A stretch of 64,000 nucleotides of DNA from positions 330,001 to 394,000 of the forward strand of contig NW_024468256.1 of the NCBI RefSeq assembly GCF_002104995.1. Reading direction: 5' to 3'. The DNA is from Linderina pennispora (lineage: Eukaryota; Kickxellomycota; Kickxellomycetes; Kickxellales; Kickxellaceae). A program made the translations under genes and the position numbers. Positions 1-9,537 of this stretch are shown one piece after another. The notes beneath the pieces are model-generated. The model worked only from the letters and a program-made list of their open reading frames with translations, was not told where the DNA came from and made no database searches. How positions within the stretch are numbered: the first letter of the stretch is position 1; each line of letters opens with the position of its first letter.

Positions 1-632
1 TCAACAGCGGTGGTCTCAACAGCGGTGGTCTCGGCAGGAGTCGACTCAGCAGCAGATGAGTAGTCGGTCGGGATGCCGCTAACATCGGTGGTCTCAGCAA
101 CAGTCGACTCAACATCGGTGGTCTCAACAGCAGTGGTCTCAACAGCGGTGGTCTCGACAGCGGTGGTCTCGGCAGGAGTCGACTCAGCAGCAGATGAGTA
201 GTCGGTCGGAATGCCGCTAACATCGGTGGTCTCAACAGCAGTGGTCTCAACAGCGGTAGTCTCAACAGCGGTAGTCTCAACAGGAGTTGACTCAGCAACT
301 GATGAATCAGCACCAGTGGTCTCAGCGGCTGTGCTTTCCTCAGCTGAAGAATCCGCAATGGATGAGTAGTCGCTAGAGTCGTCCTCCGAGATGATGGAGG
401 ACTCATCCTCTGAAGAGGAGTCAGCGGCAGTAGTGATCTCATCGAGGACGGAGCTAGAGCCAAGGGTGGGGAACGAGCTCGGAGCAGCGCTGGAGATATC
501 GGTGGGATAATAATCGCTGGGAATTGCAACAGTCGAATAGCCGCCCGCAAAGCGTGCCTGGTTGGCAATGTTGATGGGGGTGGCCATGGCCGCGACAGCG
601 AGAACAGTGGAAAGGACGATGGAAACCTTCAT
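1..632 (-). CDS. Secreted S/T-rich repetitive cell-wall-type protein (3' end off window)
   Basis: An open frame runs leftward from an ATG at 632 to the window edge without a stop, giving at least 210 residues. It starts with a typical signal peptide (MKVSIVLSTVLAVAAMA, cut likely before TPIN). A Ser/Asp/Glu-rich part follows (residues ~50-110), then an array of the pentad VETTA mixed with the block DVSGIPTDYSSAAESTPAE. Long Thr/Ser-rich stretches of this kind are typical of O-mannosylated fungal wall or adhesin stalks. The C-terminus is not in view, so a GPI signal or a terminal domain cannot be judged. The repeat content and signal peptide are seen directly; a wall location is inferred. Confidence 0.75.
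   Translation of the reverse strand, partial: MKVSIVLSTVLAVAAMATPINIANQARFAGGYSTVAIPSDYYPTDISSAAPSSFPTLGSSSVLDEITTAADSSSEDESSIISEDDSSDYSSIADSSAEESTAAETTGADSSVAESTPVETTAVETTAVETTAVETTDVSGIPTDYSSAAESTPAETTAVETTAVETTAVETTDVESTVAETTDVSGIPTDYSSAAESTPAETTAVETTAV
31..330 (-). repeat. 138-nt in-frame tandem repeat in the wall-protein gene
   Basis: The unit starting at 31 recurs at 169, a spacing of 138 nt or 46 codons, with few differences. A more diverged third start lies near 278. Inside each unit are shorter 15-nt repeats that encode VETTA. The spacing keeps the reading frame, so copy number can change without breaking the protein. Confidence 0.8.
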
Positions 633-640
633 TATTATGT

Positions 641-1511
641 AACTGGCGTTATTTTGGTTTCGTAAGGATGCGAGTAATTCTTCAAGAATATAGACCGGCT
701 ATATCTTTAAGATGTAGGAGGAATGTAAGAGAGAGGAAGGGGAAGGGTAATGGAGCGGAGCACCGTGGAACGAGTGATGACTTGCTAGCATTGCCGGGTC
801 TCTCGACGCCTCTGTTTTATAGGCAGAGACTCGTTGGTTCCATCGGCCGCGGTACTGGCCAGAAAGAAGAGGATTCCACACGAGTTTGTTGGTGTTTGAG
901 TTCATGGGAATGTACACATGCACTGCCTGTGATAGATTGCGACACTATTGCGATCTGCAACCACCGGACCGCTTGGGGACCACGGTTTGCTTAGCTGTGA
1001 GCACAATTTTATCCCCATTTGTGTGATACACGATGCATGTGTCGTAATGTTCGCCTGCTCGTGCATTTGACTACTCAACAAAGCGGTGTGTGGGTCGTGA
1101 GAGCAACTACACATGAGCACGGTATGAACTATTTATAGCAGGCGATCGTTGCTTAATGCTTTCCTGGTTCAAATCGATTCTGAACTCTAGAGAGTTTATT
1201 GTTCCACACTACCAATTGTTCAAACAACTTTGTTTTTATTACATCATTGATAATGCAAGGTACATCCCCGCGAGGTGTCACCGAGTTGGGGTAGCCTTGT
1301 CTTCACAGGCCAGCAGAACAGCCCCTTTGGGTTCCAGAGCGGCAATGCGCTGCACGATGATGGAAGTGATTGTATAAAGCAACCATAAAAGAAAATTCCT
1401 TGAACCTAAATTACAATTAACTAATTTTCTACTTGTGATGTAAACAGCAGTGCGACTTGGTATTGGTGAGCTGGAGCAATTACGCAACAGCATGAGAAGC
1501 GGTCAGAACGG
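641..1511. other. Intergenic, 0.87 kb
   Basis: Upstream region of the wall-protein gene and downstream region of the first zinc-finger microgene. Apart from the TATA near 815 I see no gene or repeat; the short frames here lack family resemblance or a plausible start. Confidence 0.5.
815..821 (-). promoter_or_regulatory. TATA box of the wall-protein gene
   Basis: TATAAAA read on the minus strand, about 183 nt upstream of the ATG at 632. Same orientation as the gene; assigned by position only. Confidence 0.45.
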
Positions 1512-1640
1512 TCAGAGCGGCGGAAAGAAGTGCTCTTTAATCAAGTGATCACGTGCAGCAAGCAGATTTGAGAACAACTCGCCACACACATTGCACTTGA
1601 ATGCCTGTGGAATTGTCGGCCGATGAATTCTGAAATCCAT
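1512..1640 (-). CDS. C2H2 zinc-finger microprotein 1 (42 aa)
   Basis: ATG at 1640, TGA at 1512-1514. The whole protein is a short N-terminus (MDFRIHRPTIPQAFK) followed by one C2H2 finger, CNVC, 12 residues, H, LIKE, H, ending FFPPL-stop. The same finger spacing and the same terminal H-F-F-P-x-L occur in six other small genes in this window, so the short frame is very unlikely to be chance. The finger should bind one zinc. With one finger and no linker, specific DNA binding alone would be weak, so protein or RNA binding, or action as a dimer, is possible. Function unknown. Confidence 0.75.
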   Translation of the reverse strand: MDFRIHRPTIPQAFKCNVCGELFSNLLAARDHLIKEHFFPPL

Positions 1641-2432
1641 AGTGATAGGGGATCTTTAAGGTTGTGCTGTGGGGGAAATGTAAAATGTATAAAAGGCAAT
1701 TTGGTGGTCCGGCGACGGAGATTGCAGACTGCCCTTTTTATGCCTATCTGTGATCGATGCCCAGCCCGTCCGCTCGGCAAGGGCCACTGGTCGGGGATAT
1801 TTGTCATCAGAAAAATATATTGGTCAGTTGCCTCCAATCGCGCCCCACTGGTCGAGTTCCCTCAAAAATAGCTTGCACCCGCCAACAATCCCAGTGAATC
1901 CCGCTTATATTGGCTCTGCGCAGGAATTGCTTACAAACCAACCCCGCACTACAATCAAGACCGACTAGATTTTGCACTATCCTCATTGAAGACACGACAA
2001 ACCAACTCCAGACACTGAACCAGGGGCTGCCTTTCGTGGGACACAGAAGCAGCGCCAAGTGGTCCGCCTCTGAGAACCTCTAGTTGTTAAATGGAGACTC
2101 TATCCCTGGTTTCCTGGGCAGATTCAGAAGGCAAATAACACCCCACCGCCTATGCAGGTAGCTCATTTGGATGCGTCATTTCTACGTGCTGCGTGCAGAT
2201 GATTGATATACAATACCTCCCAACACCTGCCAGCTGGTAGAGGGTCAGGTAACTCTGAAAGTTTAGGACTGTATCAAAATTGAATTGCACCTTTTTGCCT
2301 TTAGAAAAATTATATTGAGCTCGTTGACCGACAGTGTAGTAAGGAAGGACCAGTCGGCGCTCAACGTCCATTCTGTTCAACAGGTTGGTAGGCTGGAGAG
2401 GCATTGGTAGCATTGAGAGCAGTGTACAGGCT
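1641..2432. other. Intergenic, 0.8 kb
   Basis: Holds the promoter-like region of microgene 1 and the 3' flank of microgene 2. No other gene seen. Confidence 0.5.
1735..1744 (-). promoter_or_regulatory. TATA-like box of zinc-finger microgene 1
   Basis: GCATAAAAAGG on the minus strand, about 95 nt before the ATG at 1640. This spacing matches the other microgenes. Confidence 0.5.
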
Positions 2433-2534
2433 CTACGAGTTCTCCAGCGGGGGGAAGAAGTGTAGAGTGCGCACATGCTCAGTGGCAGCAGTATTGGAGA
2501 CGAAGCTGGTGTTACAGTAGGGGCAGGTGTCCAT
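2433..2534 (-). CDS. C2H2 zinc-finger microprotein 2 (33 aa)
   Basis: The frame is open much further upstream, but a clear TATA (2691-2698) lies inside that extension and no ATG occurs between it and the ATG at 2534, so the short form is chosen. The protein is almost only a finger: MDT, CPYC, 12 residues, H, VRTL, H, FFPPLENS. It is the smallest member of the family and shows that the finger plus the FFPPL tail is the whole functional unit. ATG context is good (GCCATGG). Function unknown. Confidence 0.75.
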   Translation of the reverse strand: MDTCPYCNTSFVSNTAATEHVRTLHFFPPLENS

Positions 2535-3613
2535 GGCTTGTAAGTGAAGCGTAGATGTCGTAGAGGTAACAGGGGTGGTATAGTTTTGGGAATTGGAAAT
2601 GTGTAGTAAGTGCGAATGGTATAGACAAGGGCTGAAAAGCGGCTCAGGAGATCTAGATGAATGCCCGTCCTGTTTACTGGGGGTCCAGGCTTTATAAACA
2701 GCACCACAGAACAAACCAGTACCCGTCAACTGTTGCTCCTTGATTTCTGCTGAAAAGAGGAAACCAGAATGACAAGGGAAATCAAACAAACCACCCAATC
2801 TGTCAAGGCTTAGGCTCCTGTGCTCTCTTGTCATTCCTTGTAAGGTAGCCAACACCCTCCCAAGACCACTTAAACGACCAGCCCATAAACCTTGTCAGTC
2901 AAATGACCAGGCCCGATTGTAGCGACAGCATGTTGCAGTAGTTAAGTGGTGTTTGGATCCAGCCCAGGTATCAACTAAAGCTACTTACATTGCCAAATTG
3001 AGAGAAAACGCGGTGCTGATATGTGTCTATCTGGAAGCCTGCACGCTCCATGCCAGTTTCCTTTGCAGAGATTCAAGTGGTGAGTTAGTGCCACTAATTA
3101 TGACAGCGCTGGGTGCTGGATATGTCAACTGCAGGCTGGATGAAATGAATTCTCTTGGCAAAATGCTTTGACAATAGAGACCCTAAATTACATTGAGCGC
3201 ATGGCAAACGATGGGCTGTGTAGACCTGACTACTTGTCAGTTTTTAGCAACTGAGCTATGGGCCAGCATCGCTCATGCTCAGGATAGGCATACAGCCATT
3301 GAGTTTACGAGTGCGGCATTTTTAGCTGTGTCTATGCGGCCTGCCCCATGGTCTGAGATTTGGGATCAGGACGCCCAGATTAGCGCCTCCCAGCATCTGC
3401 TCTATGACCTCAGCGAACGCACTTGCGTCACATGCTCCATAGTATTTTTGGACCATTAGCTGCATATATGGGCATACACGCTGCATGTGTGGGAAGCAGC
3501 AAAAGTAGGGACAGCGAGTTTTACGCAAGCGGCTAATGGCCTGCTTCCTTGTTTTCTTTCTTACCAATGAAAGCCTTGATTATTTCCATACACTATCCAT
3601 TTGACTGTTCAAT
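2535..3613. other. Intergenic, 1.1 kb, with one unexplained minus-strand frame
   Basis: Apart from the TATA at 2691, a minus-strand frame at 3322-3567 encodes a basic, Cys-rich stretch (RCPYFCCFPHMQRVCPYMQ) followed by QKYYGACDASAFAEVIEQ, but it has no ATG before the basic part. It could be the remnant of a mobile-element protein; I cannot name the family. Nothing else is evident. Confidence 0.35.
2690..2699 (-). promoter_or_regulatory. TATA box of zinc-finger microgene 2
   Basis: TTTATAAA about 155 nt upstream of the ATG at 2534, with an ATG-free leader between. It fixes the short start of microgene 2. Confidence 0.65.
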
Positions 3614-3823
3614 ATGAAATTCACTATTGTTGCTTCTGTAGCTGCTCTAGCTTTTGCCGGGCATGCTGCGGGCAAATCCGGTGTTGCTATTCGTCTAAAG
3701 GCAACTCCCCCGGAGCTGTTCAGCCCGTGCCTCAAGAACCCGTGCCCGTCTGGCAAGGGCTGTGCTGAACTTCAGCCGGCCTGCCTTGTTGGCCCGTGCT
3801 TCCCAGAGGTCAAATGTATTTAA
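3614..3823 (+). CDS. Small secreted cysteine-rich protein (69 aa)
   Basis: ATG at 3614 opens a strong signal peptide (MKFTIVASVAALAFAGHAAG). The mature part of about 49 residues has six cysteines in its C-terminal half (SPC, NPC, KGC, PAC, GPC, VKC) and ends in I-stop, with many Pro and Gly. Six even-spaced cysteines suggest three disulfides. This is the profile of fungal small secreted proteins; I do not recognise a family. The gene is convergent with RIB7, with 35 nt between the two stop codons, so their 3' UTRs must overlap. Confidence 0.75.
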   Translation: MKFTIVASVAALAFAGHAAGKSGVAIRLKATPPELFSPCLKNPCPSGKGCAELQPACLVGPCFPEVKCI

Positions 3824-3841
3824 GTTAACTGGCGTTACCCA

Positions 3842-3847
3842 AATAAA
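3842..3847 (+). terminator. Poly(A) signal AATAAA of the small secreted protein gene
   Basis: AATAAA 19 nt after the stop codon at 3823, in the short gap before the convergent RIB7 stop. Confidence 0.55.
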
Positions 3848-3858
3848 GCCACTGCCCT

Positions 3859-4614
3859 TTACTGGGCAGCAGTTGTTGCAAACATTACGATATCGCGCCC
3901 AAAGGCCGCATACTCCAGCGGCTCAATAGCAAATGAAGAATCAATGGTTTCTGCTGCAACAGCTGGTACACCACCACTTCCAACTAGCACAGGCGCAGTG
4001 GTTGTGATGAGACGGTCGGTTAGCCTGCTGGTCATGAAGAGCTGAATTATCTGAGCGCCTCCCTCGACCATCAGACTACTGATCCCAAGGTTGGAAATCT
4101 CCTTGAGCACGGCAGCCAGCATTGGGCGACCTGCTCCATCGACCTTATCAATGACAATGACACGCGCACCAGCAGCCTCCAACCTTGCTCTCATGCCAGC
4201 ATCATATACAGGTCCACAAACGATCCACGGTAGCTTCAGTCTGTGGTTCTCCTTGGGCCCGGCCAGCAGATTGGCAGTGGGTGGGAATCGCAGGTGAGTG
4301 TCCAGTACTATCGGCTGCGGCTGCTCTACCAGATGACACTCAGGGGCGGGCAGCAGTCGTGCATTAAGCCGCGGGTTATCGCACAGGACCGTGCCAATGC
4401 CAACCAGTATTCCATCGTGGATTGCTCGCAGCCGATGGGTCATGGCCATAGATTCCTTGCCGCTGAGAAGTAGCTGCCGGCCGGGGCGCGAAATTTTGCC
4501 GTCGAGGCTCTGCGCGAAGGTCAGAGTTACAGTTGGCCGATTGTCCGGCGCTGGAAGCGACTTGGCAAGGTTGCGTTGGAGAAAGTCTTTGGCAAGGGCA
4601 AATGAATCAGTCAT
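3859..4614 (-). CDS. RIB7: 2,5-diamino-6-ribosylamino-4(3H)-pyrimidinone 5'-phosphate reductase (riboflavin synthesis)
   Basis: 251 residues, usual for fungal Rib7. It reduces the ribosyl side chain of the diaminopyrimidine intermediate with NADPH, an early cytosolic step of riboflavin synthesis. The RibD C-terminal fold is clear: VTLTFAQSLDGKIS near residue 28, then THRLRAIHDGILVGIGTVL, DNPRLNAR, and the late MVEGGAQII motif (Gly-rich NADPH-binding turn). I chose ATG 4614 (MTDSFALAKDF); the frame extends upstream only with non-ATG codons. Upstream lies a 0.7-kb region shared with the divergent SHMT gene. Confidence 0.92.
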   Translation of the reverse strand: MTDSFALAKDFLQRNLAKSLPAPDNRPTVTLTFAQSLDGKISRPGRQLLLSGKESMAMTHRLRAIHDGILVGIGTVLCDNPRLNARLLPAPECHLVEQPQPIVLDTHLRFPPTANLLAGPKENHRLKLPWIVCGPVYDAGMRARLEAAGARVIVIDKVDGAGRPMLAAVLKEISNLGISSLMVEGGAQIIQLFMTSRLTDRLITTTAPVLVGSGGVPAVAAETIDSSFAIEPLEYAAFGRDIVMFATTAAQ

Positions 4615-5313
4615 CGTGGAAGGCAGGCAAGTAAGGTGGCGGACAGGGCTGGGCTCACATCTAAGCACCTCAGTGTTTTTGTACTGCTAGATGGGCCCAG
4701 AGCAGCATATGGTATGGACATGCTAGTTTCGCCCCACGCCCTTGTGTCTGATAAACGCGGAAAATGCGGTTGTTTGGTGCACCAGCCCAGCAGTCTGTTG
4801 ACTCTCGCAGTCCGCTGCGTAGAAGCAGTGCCTGGAGCTTGCAGCCTAATGAATCGGTCAGGCACGGGTATTTCTGGGACTTCGATCCGACGTCACGCAG
4901 CTCCTAAGCGCCTGATCTGTCCTAGATCACCGGCAAATGGCAGGTTGCGCGGTACTTTCAAAAGCACAGGCTGTGAGTGGGACCATGCCTTTTTAGAGAT
5001 CGTGCGGGACAGCGGGTCCAGCGGGGGATTTTCGCCCCGCTGCCTAAACACGCCGTCAGCGAAATGGGCACGGTGGCAAAGAGGCAGACTGGCAGTCACT
5101 TTCGCACCAGGAATTCACCGCGCCAATTTTTAACAAAAAAACTGACAGCGCATATTTACATCTGCTTGTGAACGAAAAAAATTCCCAAGAGGCCCACCAG
5201 CTGATAACAAAAAGGGAAGAGGGCCCGGCGCACCCACTGGCCTTGAGAAAATACCCATCTTCCCTCCACTGTACCTCGTGTTTTCAAGAGTTTTATACCT
5301 ACACAAGCAAAAA
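4615..5313. other. Divergent promoter region between RIB7 and SHMT
   Basis: About 700 bp holding both 5' regions. It is GC-rich with several open frames that lack ATG starts or family resemblance. No classical TATA box was found. Confidence 0.5.
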
Positions 5314-6816
5314 ATGATGCTCCAGACCACCCGCCGCCTTGCTTCGCAGCACACCGTGCGTGCCAGTGTGCGAGCCATGTCGAAGTTTGCCGTGTCGAGC
5401 GAGAGCGTGCTGAACCAGCCGCTGTCACAGGCCGACCCCGAGCTGTACAACATCATTGAGCTGGAGAAGGCGCGGCAGCGTGCCGGTATCTGCCTGATCC
5501 CGAGCGAGAACTTCACGTCGCGCGCAGTGATGGATGCTCTGGGCTCAGTGATGCAGAACAAGTACTCGGAGGGCTATCCGGGCGCGCGCTACTACGGTGG
5601 CAACGAGTACATCGACCAGTCCGAGTCGCTGTGCCAGAAGCGGGCGCTGGAGACGTTCCATCTGGACAGCAGCAAGTGGGGCGTCAACGTGCAGTCGCTG
5701 TCGGGAGCGCCAGCCAACCTGTACGTATACGGAGCGCTGCTGAAGCCGCACGACCGGCTGATGGGTCTGGATCTGCCGCACGGCGGCCATCTGTCGCACG
5801 GATTCCAGACGCCCACCAAGCGTGTGTCGTACTCGTCGGTGTACTTTGAGACCATGCCGTACCAGTGCAACGAGGAGACTGGCCTGATCGACTACGACGC
5901 GCTGGAGAAGAACGCCAAGCTGTTCCGTCCCAAGATCATCGTTGCTGGAGCCAGCGCCTATGCGCGCACCATCGACTATGCGCGCATGCGCAAGATCGCT
6001 GACTCTGTTGGCGCCTACCTGATGGCCGACATGGCCCATATCTCGGGTCTGGTCGCTGCTGGTGTGCTGGAGTCGCCATTCGACTATGCCGACATCGTCA
6101 CCACCACCACCCACAAGTCGCTGCGTGGTCCCCGCGGCGCCATGATCTTCTTCCGCAAGGGCGTCCGTAGTGTCAACAAGAAGGGCGTCGAGACTCTGTA
6201 CGACCTGGAGCGCCCGATCAACATGTCCGTGTTCCCTGGCCACCAGGGCGGCCCCCACAACCACACCATCTCTGCCCTGGCCGTTGCCCTCAAGCAGGCG
6301 CAGTCGCCCGAGTTCGTCCAGTACCAGAAGCAGGTGCTGTCCAACGCCCAGGCCTTCGCCAAGGGCTTTGCTGAGCGCGACTACAAGCTCGTCTCTGACG
6401 GCACCGACACCCACCTGCTGCTCGTCAACCTGATTGCCTCCAAGGGCATCGATGGCGCGCGCGTCGAGCGTGTCCTGGAGATGGCCAAGATTGCCGCCAA
6501 CAAGAACACTGTTCCGGGTGACCGCTCTGCCATGGTCCCTGGCGGTCTCCGCATGGGCACTCCGGCCATGACCACCCGTGGTCTGAAGGAGCAGGACTTT
6601 GCTCAGATCGCCGAGTATGTCGACCGGGCCGTCATCATTGCCAAGGATGTCAGCAAGGACGTGTCGTCCAAGAAGTTCGCCGACTTCAAGGCCACCCTGG
6701 GCGATGACGTCGATGCGGTTCCGGGTCTGGCAGCTCTCAAGAAGGAGGTTGTTGACTTCTCGCGCAGCTTCCCGGCTGTTGGCTTCTCGGTTGATACCAT
6801 GGTCTACAGGGACTAG
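5314..6816 (+). CDS. SHM1: Serine hydroxymethyltransferase, mitochondrial form
   Basis: 500 residues from ATG 5314 (a second ATG follows at once). It interconverts serine plus tetrahydrofolate with glycine plus 5,10-methylene-THF, using PLP. The first ~30 residues ([20 protein letters not shown]) are Arg/Ser/Thr-rich without acids, a mitochondrial presequence. Family blocks follow: [47 protein letters not shown], and the PLP lysine in [13 protein letters not shown] (K268). The C-terminal [11 protein letters not shown] segment is intact. It is highly GC-rich in third positions, as expected of an abundant enzyme. Confidence 0.97.
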   Translation: MMLQTTRRLASQHTVRASVRAMSKFAVSSESVLNQPLSQADPELYNIIELEKARQRAGICLIPSENFTSRAVMDALGSVMQNKYSEGYPGARYYGGNEYIDQSESLCQKRALETFHLDSSKWGVNVQSLSGAPANLYVYGALLKPHDRLMGLDLPHGGHLSHGFQTPTKRVSYSSVYFETMPYQCNEETGLIDYDALEKNAKLFRPKIIVAGASAYARTIDYARMRKIADSVGAYLMADMAHISGLVAAGVLESPFDYADIVTTTTHKSLRGPRGAMIFFRKGVRSVNKKGVETLYDLERPINMSVFPGHQGGPHNHTISALAVALKQAQSPEFVQYQKQVLSNAQAFAKGFAERDYKLVSDGTDTHLLLVNLIASKGIDGARVERVLEMAKIAANKNTVPGDRSAMVPGGLRMGTPAMTTRGLKEQDFAQIAEYVDRAVIIAKDVSKDVSSKKFADFKATLGDDVDAVPGLAALKKEVVDFSRSFPAVGFSVDTMVYRD

Positions 6817-7299
6817 ATAGCGGATTTAATTTTAGTTTCTAGAAATACACGTCTTTCAAAGCCTCTTTTTTGCCTTTATGAAACGGAAGCGTCGACGATA
6901 TCCTGAGGCAACTCGTGCCGCTGTTGACTCGGAGCTGAACGAGACAAGGTCGGCGCTCATTTCTTGGCATTGCGTATCTGGAAGCTTCTGTGCGCATGCA
7001 AAGGACATTTTTGCTCTTCGCTTTCCGCCGCCGTCTCCATGCTCGTATCCACAGTTGCAGGGATGAGGGGTGAAGGAGAAACTCCCCCAACTGAACCCTG
7101 TTGCGGCATTTCGTATCATCGCTGTCTGCCATTTTCCAACTCCGAACATGCTAGACAATCGGGTATAAATGACGACCACACCACCCTCGTCATCCCGTCA
7201 TCTCTGAAGGCTTCACACCAGCTCTCTTTTCCTTTTTCTTTTTCTCTTGCATTTTTGTACTACGTCTTGTCTTTTTCAAGGAACTTACTCTATTCAAGC
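6817..7299. other. Intergenic, 0.48 kb, promoter of MIR protein 1
   Basis: Contains the SHMT 3' flank and a TATA box at 7164-7170 serving the downstream gene. A CT-rich leader precedes the ATG at 7300. No other gene. Confidence 0.55.
7164..7170 (+). promoter_or_regulatory. TATA box of MIR-domain gene 1
   Basis: TATAAAT in GGGTATAAATG, 130 nt before the ATG at 7300. The leader after it is pyrimidine-rich, as is common for strongly expressed fungal genes. Confidence 0.6.
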
Positions 7300-9108
7300 A
7301 TGAGCTACAACGAAAACTACGGCGGGCCGCAGCCATCGCGGTACAACCCAGCCGACCACCAGGGCAACAACGAGGATTCCGGCAGCCGTCGCAATGACGA
7401 TGGCCGCCCAGATGGCAGCCGTGGCGGGCAGATTGGCGACCCGTTGTTTGTCAGCAACCCGGACCAGTACAGCCAGCACGGCGGGTCGCGCGAGCCCCAG
7501 CCCTCGCAGTACGGCCAACGCCCGCCCCAGCAGGGCCCCCCTCAGGGCCAGCATGGCTCACAATATGGCGGTCCTCCCCAGGGCTCTCAGTATGGCGGCC
7601 CTCCTTCTCAGTACGGTGGCCCTCCTCAGTACGGTGGATCCCAGTATGGCGGCCCTCCCTCGCAGCATGGCTCGCAGTACGGTGGTCCCCCGCAGAACCA
7701 GTATGGCCAGCGCCCGCCTCAGGGTCAGTATGACCAGCGTCCGCCTCAGGGTCCCCCGTATGGCGGCCCTCAGGGACCTCCCCAAGGCCCGTATGGACAG
7801 CGCCCACCTCAGCAGGGGCCCCCGTATGGCAGTCCTTCGCAGCATGGCTCGCAGTACGGCGGCCCTCCTCCCCAGGGCCCGTATGGACAGCGTCCGCCGC
7901 AGGGACCTCCGTATGGTGGTCCTCCTTCGCAGCATGGCTCGCAGTACGGTGGCCCTCCTCCCCAGGGCCAATACGGCCAGCGGCCTCCTCAGGGACCTCC
8001 ATACGGCGGACCTCCTTCTCAGCACGGCGGGCCTCCCCAGGGCTCACCGTACGGCGGACCTCCGCCCCCCGGTTCCCAGCACGGCTCTCAGCACAGCAGC
8101 ACTCCTCAGCCGCAGAAGCAGGATGATGACGATGAGGAGAAGGAGGGGGAGAAGAAGAGTAACTGGAAGAACACTGCTGGCAAGGCTGCGCTGGGCGTGC
8201 TTGCTGGCGGAGCGCTTGCTTACGGCGTCCACGAGGTGTTTGACGATTCTGACTCTGATGAGGAGAGGAAGGAGCGCCGCCGTGAGGAGGAAGAGCATCG
8301 TCGGCGCGAGGAAGACCGCCGCCGGCGCGAGGAGGAGAACCGTCGGCGGGAGGAGGAGAACCGTCGGCGCGAGGAGGAGAACCGTCGGTGGGAGGAGGCG
8401 AACCGGTACGAAGCGAACCGGTACCAGGACCACGGGTACCACCGCCGCCGCCGCAACAGCGGCTCGTCTCGCAGCTCGTCTCGCAGCAGCCGCTCGTCGT
8501 CTGGTAGCCGGCACCGCGGCTACGGCTCGACGCCGCACGAGTACCCGCTTCTGCACCAGGACTACAACGACTCTGCCATCAAGTTCGGTACAGTCATCTC
8601 GCTCAAGCACAACATGACTGGACGGTACCTGCATTCGGACCGCTCGCACTCGACACACTCGGGGTCGAACCAGCAGCTTGTGTTTGGTTTCCGCTGGAGC
8701 CAGGACGAGAACGACTGGTGGCAGGTACTGCCGGCCAATGGCGACTCGCCCAACCCTGGCGAGCACGTCACCTTTGGCTCGCGTATCCGCCTGCGTCACG
8801 TCGAGACCCGTGCGCACCTGCACTCGCACCCGTGGACCGACCAGGCGTCGGGCCAGAACGAGATTACGGCGTTTGGCGACACCAACTATTCAGACGAGAA
8901 CGACATCTGGATTGTTGAGCGCTGGGGCGACGACGAGCAGGGCGATGTGTGGGACGCCAACGAGGTGGTCGTATTCAGGCATGAGAACTCGGGCTACGCG
9001 CTGCATTCGCATGACATTATGATCAGCGACGACGTGCAGTCGGTGACCTGCTTCGGCGACGGCCATGAGGAGAACGACAAGTGGCGGATCCATTTGACCC
9101 AGGAGTAA
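7300..9108 (+). CDS. Prion-like PQYGQ-rich protein with C-terminal MIR domains, paralogue 1 (602 aa)
   Basis: Start at ATG 7300 ([13 protein letters not shown]), supported by the TATA 130 nt upstream; the longer frame would begin at a non-ATG codon. Layout: residues ~1-275 low-complexity Gly/Pro/Gln/Tyr repeats ([22 protein letters not shown]); 292-312 a small-residue helix ([22 protein letters not shown]) like a glycine zipper; ~319-375 an Arg/Glu coiled coil of RRREEEN units; an Arg/Ser patch; and ~413-602 MIR-type beta-trefoil motifs ([52 protein letters not shown]). MIR repeats occur in protein O-mannosyltransferases and SDF2, but those are ER proteins, and here there is no signal peptide. 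A cytosolic or membrane-peripheral scaffold that can condense is an inference. Its tandem paralogue follows. Confidence 0.8.
   Translation: MSYNENYGGPQPSRYNPADHQGNNEDSGSRRNDDGRPDGSRGGQIGDPLFVSNPDQYSQHGGSREPQPSQYGQRPPQQGPPQGQHGSQYGGPPQGSQYGGPPSQYGGPPQYGGSQYGGPPSQHGSQYGGPPQNQYGQRPPQGQYDQRPPQGPPYGGPQGPPQGPYGQRPPQQGPPYGSPSQHGSQYGGPPPQGPYGQRPPQGPPYGGPPSQHGSQYGGPPPQGQYGQRPPQGPPYGGPPSQHGGPPQGSPYGGPPPPGSQHGSQHSSTPQPQKQDDDDEEKEGEKKSNWKNTAGKAALGVLAGGALAYGVHEVFDDSDSDEERKERRREEEEHRRREEDRRRREEENRRREEENRRREEENRRWEEANRYEANRYQDHGYHRRRRNSGSSRSSSRSSRSSSGSRHRGYGSTPHEYPLLHQDYNDSAIKFGTVISLKHNMTGRYLHSDRSHSTHSGSNQQLVFGFRWSQDENDWWQVLPANGDSPNPGEHVTFGSRIRLRHVETRAHLHSHPWTDQASGQNEITAFGDTNYSDENDIWIVERWGDDEQGDVWDANEVVVFRHENSGYALHSHDIMISDDVQSVTCFGDGHEENDKWRIHLTQE
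7486..8110 (+). repeat. Degenerate [12 protein letters not shown] coding repeats
   Basis: Irregular in-frame repeats of 24-60 nt encode variants of [20 protein letters not shown] and [10 protein letters not shown]. The most similar units lie at ~7840-8040. They are expected to vary in number between strains. Confidence 0.75.
8279..8403 (+). repeat. 21-nt tandem repeat coding RRREEEN
   Basis: At least four 21-nt units in frame encode RRREEEN-like heptads. A heptad of Arg and Glu gives a single charged alpha-helix or coiled coil. Confidence 0.75.
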
Positions 9109-9537
9109 ACGAGTTTTTGAATGATATCATTTTCTCTTCCCAGACAACCTATCGCTGTTGCACAGCACAGGATCCTCCTGCAAACGAACGGTGCTAAAAA
9201 TACCCGCCACGCCTATTTCGCCCACTGTTATTGCTGGTGCTTGTTTGTTGGCAAGCTATGACTTGCGTCCCCTGATCCTGACGCAATGGCTCCTTCCAGA
9301 ATAAGGAGCTGCACAATGGATAGTGCGCAGAACGGATGCCCCCCGCGCTCTTGTCCGGATGTGCAGGATGACTTACCTTCCAGCTTGGCGCTTTTCCTTG
9401 TGCGACAAAGAGAGTTCCTCGATTGATTGGCACGGGTAAAGCGTGGGCAGGCAACTGCATATATAAAGGGGGTCGGCCGGGCAAGGACACGCCCCGAACC
9501 CCTCAACTCCAGACAACATTCACTTTCCAACTTCATC
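9109..9537. other. Intergenic, 0.43 kb, promoter of MIR protein 2
   Basis: Holds the 3' flank of MIR gene 1 and the TATA at 9460-9467. No other gene. Confidence 0.55.
9460..9467 (+). promoter_or_regulatory. TATA box of MIR-domain gene 2
   Basis: TATATAAA followed by a G-run, 78 nt before the ATG at 9538. Confidence 0.7.

Noticed and set aside
4636-5133. 165-codon frame between RIB7 and SHMT
   Set aside because: Starts at GTG, has no family features, and lies in a divergent promoter region.
5545-6414. Long minus-strand frame antisense to SHMT
   Set aside because: Mirror of a GC-rich, codon-biased gene; low-complexity Val/Leu/Arg composition and no family.
7394-8617. 407-codon frame overlapping MIR gene 1 in another phase, and antisense frames at 7451-8829
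   Set aside because: By-products of the repetitive GC-rich code; Arg/Ala/Ser-only composition.
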